DNA from: Candidatus Nitrospira allomarina
GTDB taxonomy: Bacteria > Nitrospirota > Nitrospiria > Nitrospirales > UBA8639
DNA length: 64,000 nucleotides
Reading direction: 5' to 3'
NCBI RefSeq assembly: GCF_032050975.1
Contig: NZ_CP116967.1
Span: forward strand, 3,779,001-3,843,000
Part shown: piece after piece, positions 46,117 through 56,178 of the stretch
Layout: each line of letters begins with the position of its first letter
Position numbering within the stretch: the first letter of the stretch is position 1
Notes under the pieces: generated by a model
Database searches by the model: none
Seen by the model: the letters and a program-made list of their open reading frames with translations, nothing else
What the model was told of the DNA's origin: nothing
Made by a program: the position numbers and the translations under genes

Positions 46117-47142
46117 TCACTCTAGTCGAATATTATCCACGTACAGGGAAAATTCTTCCTTTGGGCCTATGGCAAAGAGCATCACATTCCTGATCGCGCC
46201 AAGATCCAATTCCCGTCCAAGCGGGGCGTGGCGAATGTCATCCAAGAGAATGTGAATATGGTTGAGGCCTGGCGAAATTATGACGGCTTGATTAAACCGA
46301 TCCGCATATTCGTGAGTATGATGAGCATCATTAATTCGAATGTTCAGCGATCGCGCGACGGGCAATTCGGAGTACACCTCAACGCCGAAATGCGAATAGC
46401 CTCGCCAATCCGGATAGGGCTCCTCAAGGCGAATACCCGGATAGTGTGCCGGGTAACACACCATGTGTCCCACGGTATCGACCTGTGACTTCTTCCAGCC
46501 TGAGGGCGGAGGAACGATCTGAACGGCACAGTCCCTCCCTTTAAGAAACATCATTTCCCATTCGGAAGAAAACTGAACGAGTGAAGGGAATCTGGTAGCC
46601 CGGTCCCCATAAGCATAGGTCCAGACAGCCACCGGACTCAGGGCTATCACCACGAGCAACCCGACTCCGGCATGAACCATGTGTTTTCTTGGAGCCAACC
46701 GCCATGTGGCAACACGTCCGGTAAATCTTGGATCGTACGTGACAGAAAATCCCAGGGCAGCCACAGCTCCCGAAACATCCCGCCAAAGGTCTGACCATTC
46801 CGCAAAACGACTGGAACTGAACGATTGCACTCCTTCGGTCAATACACCCAGAGTCACGGCTCCAATAAAAGCCGTGCCATATTGTCTACCCACAGACCAA
46901 CCTCGGGACTCACCAAGCTGTCGCGCCAGATACAACAGGAGGATGGCCACGCCACCAAACAATGGAAAATGACAAAAGTCGTAGAAGGCTTTCAGGAGAA
47001 TGGTATGAGAGGGAACGGGAATCCAAAGGAGGGCAATACCACCAATGAGGGCCAGCACCAGACCAGGGGCCATGAAGCGGGATCGCATGGATCGCTGATT
47101 GAATTTCTCGCCTGTCTGGTCTGTCACAACCTGCTCGATCAA
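46117..47142 (-). CDS. VanZ-like membrane protein with C-terminal extracytoplasmic domain
   Basis: Up to 341 residues. The N-terminal half is a VanZ-like membrane unit: several hydrophobic helices, with the family-style FYDFCHFPLFGG and LTEGVQSFSSSRFAEWSDLWRD segments containing conserved acidic and aromatic residues. Beyond one more membrane helix (about 155-175) lies a soluble domain of about 160 residues resembling a carbohydrate-binding beta-sandwich. The upstream lhr stop codon overlaps its TTG start (TTGA), giving a four-base overlap and likely translational coupling; ATG 47088 is an alternative start. The substrate is unknown. VanZ proteins are linked to glycopeptide resistance in Gram-positives, but this is not evidence for that here. 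Confidence 0.8.
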   Translation of the reverse strand: MIEQVVTDQTGEKFNQRSMRSRFMAPGLVLALIGGIALLWIPVPSHTILLKAFYDFCHFPLFGGVAILLLYLARQLGESRGWSVGRQYGTAFIGAVTLGVLTEGVQSFSSSRFAEWSDLWRDVSGAVAALGFSVTYDPRFTGRVATWRLAPRKHMVHAGVGLLVVIALSPVAVWTYAYGDRATRFPSLVQFSSEWEMMFLKGRDCAVQIVPPPSGWKKSQVDTVGHMVCYPAHYPGIRLEEPYPDWRGYSHFGVEVYSELPVARSLNIRINDAHHTHEYADRFNQAVIISPGLNHIHILLDDIRHAPLGRELDLGAIRNVMLFAIGPKEEFSLYVDNIRLE

Positions 47143-50100
47143 GCCAGACTCACGACGGAGACGATGTCGGCAGACGGCACACCGTTTCGGAAAAAAATCG
47201 GTTTGGATGTGTGGGCGGAGATCCGTTCGCCCGGCAAAATGATGCCGACCAGATTTAACGGATCGGCGGCCGATAGTCGAATCTCTTGCGCCCCGGCTTG
47301 AATATCACGGCGTACCGCCCGCAACGATTCCACCGCATCCGGCAATGCGAACTGTTCCCCCGTAAACCCATTCACAAACCGGCCACCCCGCATCTCACCC
47401 CGCCATTCCAGCTTTCGGTATTGCACCAACAGTTCCCGCCAGGTCACCGGCAATGATTCCCGTTTGAGCAGATCCCGAAAGACCACCCCATACCGATGCG
47501 CCAATTGCCTGGCCCATTGCTCATGCGGGTGAGGAAGAACTTGCGGTTCCTCATCATGTGCCCCAGGATCGCCCCGGAACAGATCCCAACGCCCGACGCT
47601 GTGCCCCGGCCGTCGCGCGCGATCCTTGCCCTCGGCCCGCCGGCGTCGAGGATCAAGCAGGGCCCGCATGGGATCAAACCCGTCAGCGGTTACCAACCCT
47701 GTGGCCACCAGTTCCCACAAGGCCTGCTCCACTTCCGCGGGCAGATGTCCCGTTCGACCGGTCAGATCCGCAAAAAAACATGCACCACGACGATCCAGAC
47801 AGTCACAAACGGCTTGTGCCACGCCACTCAGATGCACCCCCCCTCCAAGCAGCCCTGCAGATGCTCCAGGTTTGGCCACACTCAATATCCAACTCACATC
47901 CTGCCGTCGCAAAAAACTAATGGGAGCCAGCCTGGTCGGAGTCAGCGGCCGGAATGCCGGAACGGCCGCACCAGCATCTAAGGTAAAGGCGTCTGATCCC
48001 TGTCCTGTCCCTACCACAGGCAAGAGGGTGGCTTTGCTTTCCGGAGGGGTCAGGCGTCCCCAGGCCACTTCCCCCCGCAGACACAAAAGATCCAACCATT
48101 CAGGTTTGTAGTGGGCCAGGCGGGTCGTGAAAAGCGAAGATTCCCACGCCGAAGCCGGCGCTTCAAATCCTGCCAACTGGTGAATCACTTCACGTAGCCC
48201 GGCTTCTCCGTGCAATTCTGTCCCAGGTGCTCGATGCTGCCATCGAAAGAGAAACCGCATAAAATCCGATGCGGCGACCGGCTCGATTTCCCGGCGCAAA
48301 GACGTGACCGTACGCCGATGAATACGAGCCAGAAGACTCCGGTCACACCATTCTTCTTCGACTGCATGGTTACCATTACTCTGTTCTACTCTCATCGGGG
48401 AGCCGGTCAAAGAATCAATTTGGGAGGAAGGACGAAAATGACCTCGAAGGACCTGACCTTCTCCTTCCAATTGCAAGAGAGCCTGCTGCACGAGTCGCGC
48501 AGGCACATTCAATCTCCGGGACAATTCATCAGCAGTCACCGGACCGACGTGCGGCATCCAGCCTTGCACGACATCGCGTGCAGCAGATGCTGACGTGATC
48601 GATGCATCTCCCACAGATAAGGCACGTGTATCCTGTAGACCGGCCACCACCTTTGCCTCCGGGAACAAGGCCTGAAGACGCGTCAGATGTTCTCTGGTGG
48701 TCCAACCCTTAACGGCTTTCGTTTCCGGAAGTCCCTCAACCGGCACCCGCAACAGCAGGAGACGGCCACACGACAGTAACGCATCACCCATCTCATGCCA
48801 CGACTCACCCATGGCGAATGGCAACCATCCCAGAACCTGAAGCACATCGAACAGTTCATCGGCATCACGAACGACCGGCCAGGCTTCTTCAACCACCACA
48901 TCAATCGCTACCGCATCCAATGTCCCGATGTTCCCGTCAAAGGCAGAGGACGAGGTCCGGCGAAGATTCACGGCACGCGCGCGTCGTTCTTCCAGGGGCG
49001 CATCATCCAGGAATGCATAGGGATTGGCATTTAAAATCTCATGGGCAAACATCGAAGGCACAGGTGATTCGACCACCCGCACCTGAATCTCCTGATTCTC
49101 GATCCGCTCAAGCACCTGGCGAAGGCCCTCCAGATCCATAGCCTCCGTCAAGCAATCATGCAGCGTTTCCTGTACTAACTGATGATCCGGCACCGGAATA
49201 TCCCCAACATGGTTATCGCCACAGGCGGCAGCCATCGGAAACGCGGCCGCCAATAAATCTTCCGCCCGCATGCGCTGAAGATGCACCGGCACACGCTTGC
49301 CGTGTTGAAATCGCAACAGCGCCAACGCACGGGTCACATTCCATCGCCAGCGTGTGAGAAAAAGCGGAGTCGCCAGCGTGGCTTGGATGAGCACTTCCCG
49401 CACCGTGTTGGGATGCACAAATCCAAAAATGGCTTCTAATGGAAAACTATGCTGCTCACCAAGCGACAGCACCAACCCGTCATCGGTTGCCGCCGCCTGC
49501 AATTCAAAATCAAAATTCACACAAAATCGTTTGCGTAACGCCAGCCCCCATGCGCGGTTGACCCTGCCACCAAACGGCGCATGCAACACCAGTTGCATCC
49601 CCCCGGCTTCATCAAAAAACCGTTCCGCAATCACACAGGTCTGCGTCGGGACACCTCCGAGAATCTGTGTCCCTTCGGCTACATAAGCCAGCAATTGATC
49701 GGCACCCCCCGCATCAACTCCGCAAGCTTCATAGAACCAAAGCCGCGCGGTCTCATCTCCGGGAACGGCCCCCTGTTTAAGCAACTGAAAGATCTGCTCC
49801 CGCACGTCGGCCACGGCCTGAGATAATTCCAGCGATCGGGACGGCGCTTCCCCTCGCCAGAAAGGAATGTTGGGCGGAGCACCATGTGCATCTTCCACAC
49901 GAACTTTCCCGGTTTCAATTCCACGAATACGCCAGGAGGTCGTACCCAGCAGCATAATATCTCCAGCCAGACTCTCAATCGCGAAGTCTTCGTCTACTGT
50001 CCCCACCACGGTTCCATCAGGTTCCGCCACGACCTGATAGGTCGCCGTTTCAGGAATCGCTCCACCGGAGGTTAACGCGGCCAATCGCCCTCCACGTTTC

Positions 50101-51584
50101 GGCCGAAGCCGGCCTTCATGACGGTCATAGCTCATTAACGCATACAGCCGTCTGCGCCCCGGCACAAATCCTTCGGCCACCACCTGCAACAAGGACTCAA
50201 AGCTCTCCCACGTTAACTCCCGATACGGATAGGCCGACCGGCACAATGCAAAGAGATCACGTGCATTCCATTCCTGCGCCGCGACCTCTGCAATGATTTG
50301 TTGAATCAAAATATCCAGTGGGGCAGAGGGAATCTCAATGGTTTCCAATTGACCCTGCCGGATCGCCCGGACCACCGCAGCACATTCGACTAATTCATCC
50401 CGGGTCGTACAAAACAGTCGTCCCTGGGGAACCGCCCCCACCTGGTGCCCTGCCCGCCCCACCCGCTGAAGACAGGTGGCAATCGCGCGAGGCGATCCGA
50501 TCTGACACACCACATCAATACAACCGATATCGATACCCAACTCTAAGGACGCGGTCGCCACCATCACCTTAATCCGACCCGTCTTTAATCGCTCTTCCGC
50601 ATCCAAACGGAGCTTGCGTGACAAACTGCCATGATGGGACGCCACCTGGTTCTCGCCTAAACGTTCTTCCAGATGATGCGCGACACGTTCTGCCAGCCGG
50701 CGCGTATTCACAAACACCAGGGTCGAACGATGGGGCCCGGCGATGTCGGCAATCCGATCATAGATCTCCGACCAAATGGCATTCGTGGCAATCGCACCCA
50801 ATTCATCTTTCGGGACTTCCACTTGCAGGTCCAACTGCCGACGATGGCCGATATCCACAATGTGGCAATGGGACGAGTCAAAGAGCGAGGGCTGCTGAGC
50901 CTTCGCGCGATGGGCAGATTCACCCAATAAAAAATGCGCGACTCTCTCCAATGGTCGCTGTGTAGCGGACAGGCCGATGCGCACCAACCGCCGGGAGGTC
51001 ACGGCATCCAACCGCTCCAGAGACAGCGCCAGATGTGCCCCACGTTTGTTGGGTGCGAGGGCGTGAATTTCATCAACAATCACCGTATGCACACCGGTCA
51101 GGAGTTCCCTGCTTCGCTTGGCCGTCACCAGAAGAAACAACGACTCCGGTGTGGTCACCAAAATGTGAGGCGGGTGCTTAAGTTGTTGCTGGCGTTGCGC
51201 AGGAGGCGTATCTCCGGTTCGGACCTCTACCCGAATCCTCGGTCCCAAAAATCCGGCAGAGAGAGCCAACTCGCTAATCTCAGCCAATGGCAGTTCTAAA
51301 TTTTTGTGAATGTCATGACTCAGTGCCCGCAGGGGGGACACATAGACGACCTGGATGCCATCCTCCAATTCTCCGCCAATCGCCTGCCGCAGTAAATGAT
51401 CGATGCATGTAAGAAAGGCCGCCAGCGTTTTCCCTGAGCCGGTGGGTGCGGAAATCAACGCATGCTGTCCGGAATGAATGGCGGGCCAACTGGCCCTTTG
51501 TACATCGGTCGGTGCCCCGAGTTTCGTCGTAAACCATTCTTGAACAACCGGATGGAAAGAATTCAGCGGCATAAAATCGCCCAT
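47139..51584 (-). CDS. lhr: Lhr-type superfamily 2 DNA/RNA helicase
   Basis: A 1481-residue helicase, close to the length of the long bacterial Lhr proteins. The core begins at once: Walker A SAPTGSGKT near residue 45, DEIH box (VDEIHALAPNKRG), SATQRP motif, then the RecA-like second domain with QRVGRAGHQ. The remaining 900 residues are the winged-helix and large C-terminal parts; in E. coli the C-terminal domain is a uracil-DNA glycosylase, so a combined helicase and glycosylase role in repair is plausible. The start at 51584 has a GAGGA placed too close; ATG 51572 is an alternative. It is followed by the VanZ-like gene with a four-base overlap. Confidence 0.92.
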   Translation of the reverse strand: MGDFMPLNSFHPVVQEWFTTKLGAPTDVQRASWPAIHSGQHALISAPTGSGKTLAAFLTCIDHLLRQAIGGELEDGIQVVYVSPLRALSHDIHKNLELPLAEISELALSAGFLGPRIRVEVRTGDTPPAQRQQQLKHPPHILVTTPESLFLLVTAKRSRELLTGVHTVIVDEIHALAPNKRGAHLALSLERLDAVTSRRLVRIGLSATQRPLERVAHFLLGESAHRAKAQQPSLFDSSHCHIVDIGHRRQLDLQVEVPKDELGAIATNAIWSEIYDRIADIAGPHRSTLVFVNTRRLAERVAHHLEERLGENQVASHHGSLSRKLRLDAEERLKTGRIKVMVATASLELGIDIGCIDVVCQIGSPRAIATCLQRVGRAGHQVGAVPQGRLFCTTRDELVECAAVVRAIRQGQLETIEIPSAPLDILIQQIIAEVAAQEWNARDLFALCRSAYPYRELTWESFESLLQVVAEGFVPGRRRLYALMSYDRHEGRLRPKRGGRLAALTSGGAIPETATYQVVAEPDGTVVGTVDEDFAIESLAGDIMLLGTTSWRIRGIETGKVRVEDAHGAPPNIPFWRGEAPSRSLELSQAVADVREQIFQLLKQGAVPGDETARLWFYEACGVDAGGADQLLAYVAEGTQILGGVPTQTCVIAERFFDEAGGMQLVLHAPFGGRVNRAWGLALRKRFCVNFDFELQAAATDDGLVLSLGEQHSFPLEAIFGFVHPNTVREVLIQATLATPLFLTRWRWNVTRALALLRFQHGKRVPVHLQRMRAEDLLAAAFPMAAACGDNHVGDIPVPDHQLVQETLHDCLTEAMDLEGLRQVLERIENQEIQVRVVESPVPSMFAHEILNANPYAFLDDAPLEERRARAVNLRRTSSSAFDGNIGTLDAVAIDVVVEEAWPVVRDADELFDVLQVLGWLPFAMGESWHEMGDALLSCGRLLLLRVPVEGLPETKAVKGWTTREHLTRLQALFPEAKVVAGLQDTRALSVGDASITSASAARDVVQGWMPHVGPVTADELSRRLNVPARLVQQALLQLEGEGQVLRGHFRPSSQIDSLTGSPMRVEQSNGNHAVEEEWCDRSLLARIHRRTVTSLRREIEPVAASDFMRFLFRWQHRAPGTELHGEAGLREVIHQLAGFEAPASAWESSLFTTRLAHYKPEWLDLLCLRGEVAWGRLTPPESKATLLPVVGTGQGSDAFTLDAGAAVPAFRPLTPTRLAPISFLRRQDVSWILSVAKPGASAGLLGGGVHLSGVAQAVCDCLDRRGACFFADLTGRTGHLPAEVEQALWELVATGLVTADGFDPMRALLDPRRRRAEGKDRARRPGHSVGRWDLFRGDPGAHDEEPQVLPHPHEQWARQLAHRYGVVFRDLLKRESLPVTWRELLVQYRKLEWRGEMRGGRFVNGFTGEQFALPDAVESLRAVRRDIQAGAQEIRLSAADPLNLVGIILPGERISAHTSKPIFFRNGVPSADIVSVVSLA

Positions 51585-52007
51585 GTCCTCAAGCGGTGGA
51601 CGTCACAGATGAAGTGGAAGGAAAAAACATATTGTACCTAGGCATTTCCAGCAAGAACAAACATGAGCCGGGACGACGGAAAGTACAGGTAAGACGGGAC
51701 AACTATGCTCATTATGTCATGCGCTAAAGCTTCTTCCTAGGCGCACTGCAAAGTATCTCTCCCTCCTTCCTGATCGAATGGAACCCTTTCGAAAACGACA
51801 ACCCAATCCCATTTTCAAACGTGCTTCATCTCCCGCCAAAAAGCCTGGAAAGCATTCAATCGCCCAGGTTCCGACTTGCTCTTCACGTTCAGTCATGACT
51901 CGGCGGAATACTCGCTGAGGATATGGGGATTGGACATTTTCTCATGGTATTTTGAGGAATACTCTTTATAATAAGGTAAATGGAAGTCCGAATAGATCAA
52001 TGAAATA
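51585..52007. other. Divergent intergenic region between lhr and SGNH hydrolase genes
   Basis: About 420 bases with no gene. It contains a perfect TATAAT at 51967-51972, listed separately. Confidence 0.4.
51967..51972 (+). promoter_or_regulatory. Candidate -10 element for SGNH hydrolase gene
   Basis: A perfect TATAAT about 35 bases before the ATG at 52008. The -35 position (ATGGTA) matches poorly, so it would be a weak or regulated promoter. The predicted leader is about 29 bases. Confidence 0.35.
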
Positions 52008-53291
52008 ATGATCAAACAAAAGTCTGTATTGCTATACATTCTTTTAGCGTGTTTGGTGTATGGCAGCGTTGAAGGCATTTCCTACCTCGGCTTGTTGCTC
52101 CTCCAAGGCAAGGGAGTGAGCTATCAACCCCTGGCTTCCCGGCTTTCTCAGGAACAAAAGCAACTTATTCAACACCGCATTGAAGACAGCGTCCCTCTCA
52201 GTGGCCACCACCCCGTTTTGGGCTGGGCACCCAAACTGCACTCTCACTCGAAGGATGTCAGAATTAACTCTCAAGGGATCAGAGCAGATCACGATTTTGC
52301 TCATGTTATTAATCCGGAAGTCGTAAGAGTCTCGGCATTCGGCGACTCATTTACATTCGGAGAGGAAGTCGCGAACGAGGATACATGGGAGCATCAATTG
52401 GAAGAGCAGAATCCTCGCATTGAGGTCCTGAATTTTGGCGTCGGGGCGTATGGGTTGGATCAGGCGTATATGCGGTATATGGAGGACGGAATTTCGTTTA
52501 AATCTGACATCGTCCTCATTGGATTTATGTCTGAAAACATCTATCGCAATTTGAATGTGTTCCGTCCGTTCTACCACTCTTCCTATGCGACGAATTTCTA
52601 TACCAAACCACGGTTCCTCCTTGCAAACGATAGCCTTGTACTCCTCAACAATCCCTTAAGGACCACCAGCGACTATTGGCGTCTAGTCAGAAACGATGAG
52701 GCCGTCCTCCGAGAAATCGGGAACCATGATTATTTTTATCAGATAAAATATATGGCGGGACCAATGGATCTGCTGCCTTTCATGCGCCTCCTAAAGATTG
52801 CCACACGGAGTGTGAAGGAAAAGCTCAATCCGGTGGTGACACCTGAAGGGTCTTATGCCGTCAATTCAGAAGGCTTCCGCCTCACCACAAGACTACTTGA
52901 GGAGTTCTATTGTGCGGCACTCCAGCATGAATCCTTACCTGTCATTATCATCTTTCCTGACCTGGGCGATTTCAGTAGGCATCGCAGCCACCAGGGGAAA
53001 CGGTATGAACCACTGTTGAAGCAATTACACATAAAAGGATTTCGTGTTCTAGACATATTAGATGCATTGGTTGCCTTTGACTCTGCGCTGCCGACAGATC
53101 GACTCACGGTTGGCCAGTGGGGGCATTACTCTCACCTCGGGAATTCAATTGTCGCCACCTTCCTCCAAGACTATTTGAACAACGAGAAATTAACGGTCAG
53201 AGATAACGTAAAGAATCTCGTTCGCGCAGCCTGCACCACAAACCATTGCTGTCCGAACTCCCCTCCTCGAAAATTCACCACAACCGATTGA
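52008..53291 (+). CDS. SGNH/GDSL-type hydrolase, membrane-anchored
   Basis: A 427-residue protein with an N-terminal signal or membrane anchor (LLYILLACLVYGSVEG), then an SGNH hydrolase fold. Block I with the nucleophile is SAFGDSFTFG, the glycine block is FGVGAYGLDQ, and the C-terminal block with the catalytic His is QWGHYSHLGN. Such proteins de-esterify or acetylate surface carbohydrates and are common beside polysaccharide genes. No polysaccharide cluster lies alongside. The last 40 residues look disordered. The ribosome site is weak, and a TATAAT lies about 40 bases upstream. Confidence 0.8.
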   Translation: MIKQKSVLLYILLACLVYGSVEGISYLGLLLLQGKGVSYQPLASRLSQEQKQLIQHRIEDSVPLSGHHPVLGWAPKLHSHSKDVRINSQGIRADHDFAHVINPEVVRVSAFGDSFTFGEEVANEDTWEHQLEEQNPRIEVLNFGVGAYGLDQAYMRYMEDGISFKSDIVLIGFMSENIYRNLNVFRPFYHSSYATNFYTKPRFLLANDSLVLLNNPLRTTSDYWRLVRNDEAVLREIGNHDYFYQIKYMAGPMDLLPFMRLLKIATRSVKEKLNPVVTPEGSYAVNSEGFRLTTRLLEEFYCAALQHESLPVIIIFPDLGDFSRHRSHQGKRYEPLLKQLHIKGFRVLDILDALVAFDSALPTDRLTVGQWGHYSHLGNSIVATFLQDYLNNEKLTVRDNVKNLVRAACTTNHCCPNSPPRKFTTTD

Positions 53292-53434
53292 CGGGATTCT
53301 GAAAAACCTACCAGTCTCATCATGACATGTCCGCCAAAAGCGGATGTATGTTTTGCAGATGTGACCTTTCCAGCCGAAGGAGAGGAAAACTCGAAACGGC
53401 TTGCAGACTGAGGCATGCAAAACATTGGTGAAAG

Positions 53435-54868
53435 TCATTTCGATCGCCGCGCTGCGCGGGCGATTCCTCTTATCATTCCGCGAAAGACCAGTTCATGCAC
53501 CGGCCAAATCCCATACCAATACACCAAACCTCCCAGACCAATGGGATCGAAGCTGGCTGTCTGCGTAATTCTCGAGCCGGCATCCCCAGGTTCCACCAGA
53601 TACTCGAGCCAGGCGCGTCCGGGCAATTTCATTTCGGCAAAGAGCCGGAGACGCCTCCCCGGCTCGATAGCCTCCACCCGCCACCAATCCACCACGTCCC
53701 CCACCCGCAACGCTTCCGGATCCCGCCGACCACGACGAAGGCCTACCCCTCCCACCAATAAATCCAACCAGCCCCGGAGCGCCCACAGCCAATCGGCAAA
53801 GTACCAGCCTGTCCGCCCGCCGATCCGTTGAATCGGGCGAAACGCGTCAGGGGTGGAGACAGGCACCTGCACCGTGCGCACATCATGCAGCCGATTGCCG
53901 AATCGCCCCCCCCCATATTGCCGCACGTTCCCTGACGCAGAAAGCGCATCCGACCAACGCGATTCCGCAAGCTCCCGGTCTTCATTGCGTAACGCGTGCG
54001 CAATGGCTTCCCGCACACTGATGGGTTCGATTGCATACAAACGTCTCGCAGAATGGTCGCGAACCACGGTCGGATATTTAATGCTTTGGATGAGCTTACG
54101 CCCGACACGCGCATACAACGGCGTGACAAGACCAAGCCATAGGCTCGACAGTCGCGGCGTGAGAACAGGCACCGGAATCATGATCCGCCGCAATCCGCGC
54201 TGGTGAGCATATTCCCGCATCAAATCCCCATACGACACAATATCGTCCCCACCGATTTCCACAATCAGGCTTTCCAGAAGTGGCACATCAAGAGAGGCAA
54301 TCAGATAGGCCAGCACATCATTGATCGCGATGGGTTGGGCGGGAACATGAACCCAGCGAGGCGTCAGCATCACCGGCAACCGCTCAACCAGAGTACGGAT
54401 CATTTCAAATGACAAACTTCCAGAGCCGATCACGATCGACGCCCGCAATTCCACGACCGGCACACCGGATTGACGAAGGATTTCCCCTACTTCATGCCGG
54501 CTCCGCAGATGAGGAGATAACGATTCACTGTCGTCCCCAAGCCCCCCAAGATAAATGAGGCGATTCAGGCCGGCGGACCAAGCGGCTTTGCCGAAATTCC
54601 GCGCTGCGATACGGTCAGCTTCCTCGAAACCTCCGGACGCCCCCATGGAATGCACAAGGTAATAGGCCACTTCCACTTCACTCATAGCGGTCGCCAAGCT
54701 GGCCGGGTCAAGCACATCACCGGCAATGACCTCCGTGCCGGGACCGACCCCATCTTTCAAAAACTCGGGCCGTCGCGCAAGGCACCGTACGTTCCTGCCA
54801 TGCTGCTCCAGCCGAGCTAGCAGTCTCCCGCCCACATATCCTGTCGCTCCTGTCAGAAGAATTTTCAT
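53435..54868 (-). CDS. NAD(P)-binding SDR/NmrA-like protein with DUF2867 domain
   Basis: A 477-residue protein. The N-terminal 280 residues form an atypical short-chain-dehydrogenase (NmrA-like) Rossmann domain: LTGATGYVGGRLL and the VHSMGASGGF segment. The C-terminal 150 residues match the DUF2867 domain, rich in Trp (DWWRVEAIEPGRRLRL, then LVYWYGIWPVHELVFRGM). The family is common but its substrate is unknown; lipid or quinone modification has been proposed without proof. ATG 54868 follows AAAGGTG. Not in an evident operon. Confidence 0.88.
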   Translation of the reverse strand: MKILLTGATGYVGGRLLARLEQHGRNVRCLARRPEFLKDGVGPGTEVIAGDVLDPASLATAMSEVEVAYYLVHSMGASGGFEEADRIAARNFGKAAWSAGLNRLIYLGGLGDDSESLSPHLRSRHEVGEILRQSGVPVVELRASIVIGSGSLSFEMIRTLVERLPVMLTPRWVHVPAQPIAINDVLAYLIASLDVPLLESLIVEIGGDDIVSYGDLMREYAHQRGLRRIMIPVPVLTPRLSSLWLGLVTPLYARVGRKLIQSIKYPTVVRDHSARRLYAIEPISVREAIAHALRNEDRELAESRWSDALSASGNVRQYGGGRFGNRLHDVRTVQVPVSTPDAFRPIQRIGGRTGWYFADWLWALRGWLDLLVGGVGLRRGRRDPEALRVGDVVDWWRVEAIEPGRRLRLFAEMKLPGRAWLEYLVEPGDAGSRITQTASFDPIGLGGLVYWYGIWPVHELVFRGMIRGIARAARRSK

Positions 54869-55206
54869 GTGTCACCTTTCGAGCATTCACTATCCTAACA
54901 GGAAATGTGGCGTCCAAAGAGAAGAAGTGTAAAGCACCCGCACAATATAGCCAAAAAAGACCTCAACTTGAGATGAAGGGTTACCGAAGACGAGTGCCTC
55001 ATGGCCTGGCGAGGCCCTTCGATTTTCTCAGGATGACATCGTCGACGATAGGGAAGACCATGCAATCAAGGCCTGGAATTCTACACATCAGATCTTCTTC
55101 GACTCCGAAGAAATCTGCCGTGCATAGAAGAATGAAGGGGGCTATAATAACAATATCCCAGTGAAACCCTGACGCTTAGGCATTCAACCATACAAAGGTT
55201 GTGAGC
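54869..55206. other. Divergent intergenic region upstream of fdhD
   Basis: About 340 bases without a gene. It holds one arm of the dispersed repeat and the fdhD ribosome site AAAGG at about 55194-55198. Confidence 0.4.
55008..55040. repeat. Half copy of the dispersed palindromic repeat
   Basis: GAGGCCCTTCGATTTTCTCA followed by GGATGACATC matches the right arm of the full repeat at 44721-44808. The left arm is not recognisable upstream, so the copy is truncated or decayed. Confidence 0.55.
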
Positions 55207-56178
55207 ATGGCCACCAAACTCTATTCGATGCAGGACACGACCTTTTTCGCCGATTCCGCCCGCACGCTTGCACACGCCGGAGCAGACCGGTTAGCGATTG
55301 AAGAACCGCTTGAAATTCGACTCGAGTATTGGGCCGACGGCCAGCCTCATCGGAAAAGCATTTCGATTACCATGCGCACTCCCGGACACGATCCGGAGCT
55401 GGCTGCGGGATTTTTGTTTACCGAGGGCATCATTACTGAATGGAACGACATCAAACAGATTCGTTCATGTGGACCATTCGTCGAAGGGCAGGACTTTCAG
55501 AATATTATGCGGGTCAAGCTGCACTCCACGGTGCCGGTAAAAACCGCGACGATGGACCGGAATTTTTATACCACCTCCAGTTGCGGCATCTGCGGCAAAA
55601 CTTCCATCGAGGCCCTCAAAATTAACAATCCATTTGGCCAAAACATTAAAATTCTGACTTCCCCTTCCGTCACACAAGATATGTTATTCTGCCTGCCGGA
55701 ACGCATGGCCGGGCAGCAACAGCTCTTTAAGGAAACGGGGGGCTGTCATGCTTCCGCTTTGTTTGATGAAAAGGGCGCGTTGCTCTGTCTGCGGGAAGAT
55801 GTCGGACGGCACAATGCCCTGGATAAAGTTCTTGGGTGGGCCTTGATGAATAACCATCTTCCCCTGCATCACCATATGGTGCTGGTGAGCGGTCGGGCCA
55901 GTTTTGAACTCATGCAGAAATCCGCCATGGGCGGTATCCCGTTGGTCGCCGCCGTGGGCGCACCCTCCACACTCGCGGTGCAGATGGCACAAGAATTCAA
56001 CATGACCCTGGTGGGGTTTTTAGACCATCAACGCATGACGGTCTATCACGACTCCGGACGCATTCAAACCCACCAGGCTCCACAACCAGAGGACACAGGT
56101 GGACGAACAACGCGACATACCGGAAGCCCCGTCAACCCCGACGTGGAACATCCCGATCGAAGATGGCCACGACCTTAA
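55207..56178 (+). CDS. fdhD: Formate dehydrogenase accessory sulfurtransferase FdhD
   Basis: A 323-residue cytoplasmic protein that transfers sulfur from IscS to the molybdenum cofactor of formate dehydrogenases. The key pair is in SSCGICGK (Cys126 and Cys129), and the family motifs FTEGII, ETGGCHAS, REDVGRHNALDKV and VSGRASFE are all present. ATG 55207 follows AAAGG; an in-frame GTG two codons earlier is less likely. Normal family members end near residue 296 (DSGRIQ); the last 27 residues form a disordered tail overlapping the next gene by 80 bases in another frame. Its coding next to an FdhF-like gene suits its role. Confidence 0.93.
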   Translation: MATKLYSMQDTTFFADSARTLAHAGADRLAIEEPLEIRLEYWADGQPHRKSISITMRTPGHDPELAAGFLFTEGIITEWNDIKQIRSCGPFVEGQDFQNIMRVKLHSTVPVKTATMDRNFYTTSSCGICGKTSIEALKINNPFGQNIKILTSPSVTQDMLFCLPERMAGQQQLFKETGGCHASALFDEKGALLCLREDVGRHNALDKVLGWALMNNHLPLHHHMVLVSGRASFELMQKSAMGGIPLVAAVGAPSTLAVQMAQEFNMTLVGFLDHQRMTVYHDSGRIQTHQAPQPEDTGGRTTRHTGSPVNPDVEHPDRRWPRP

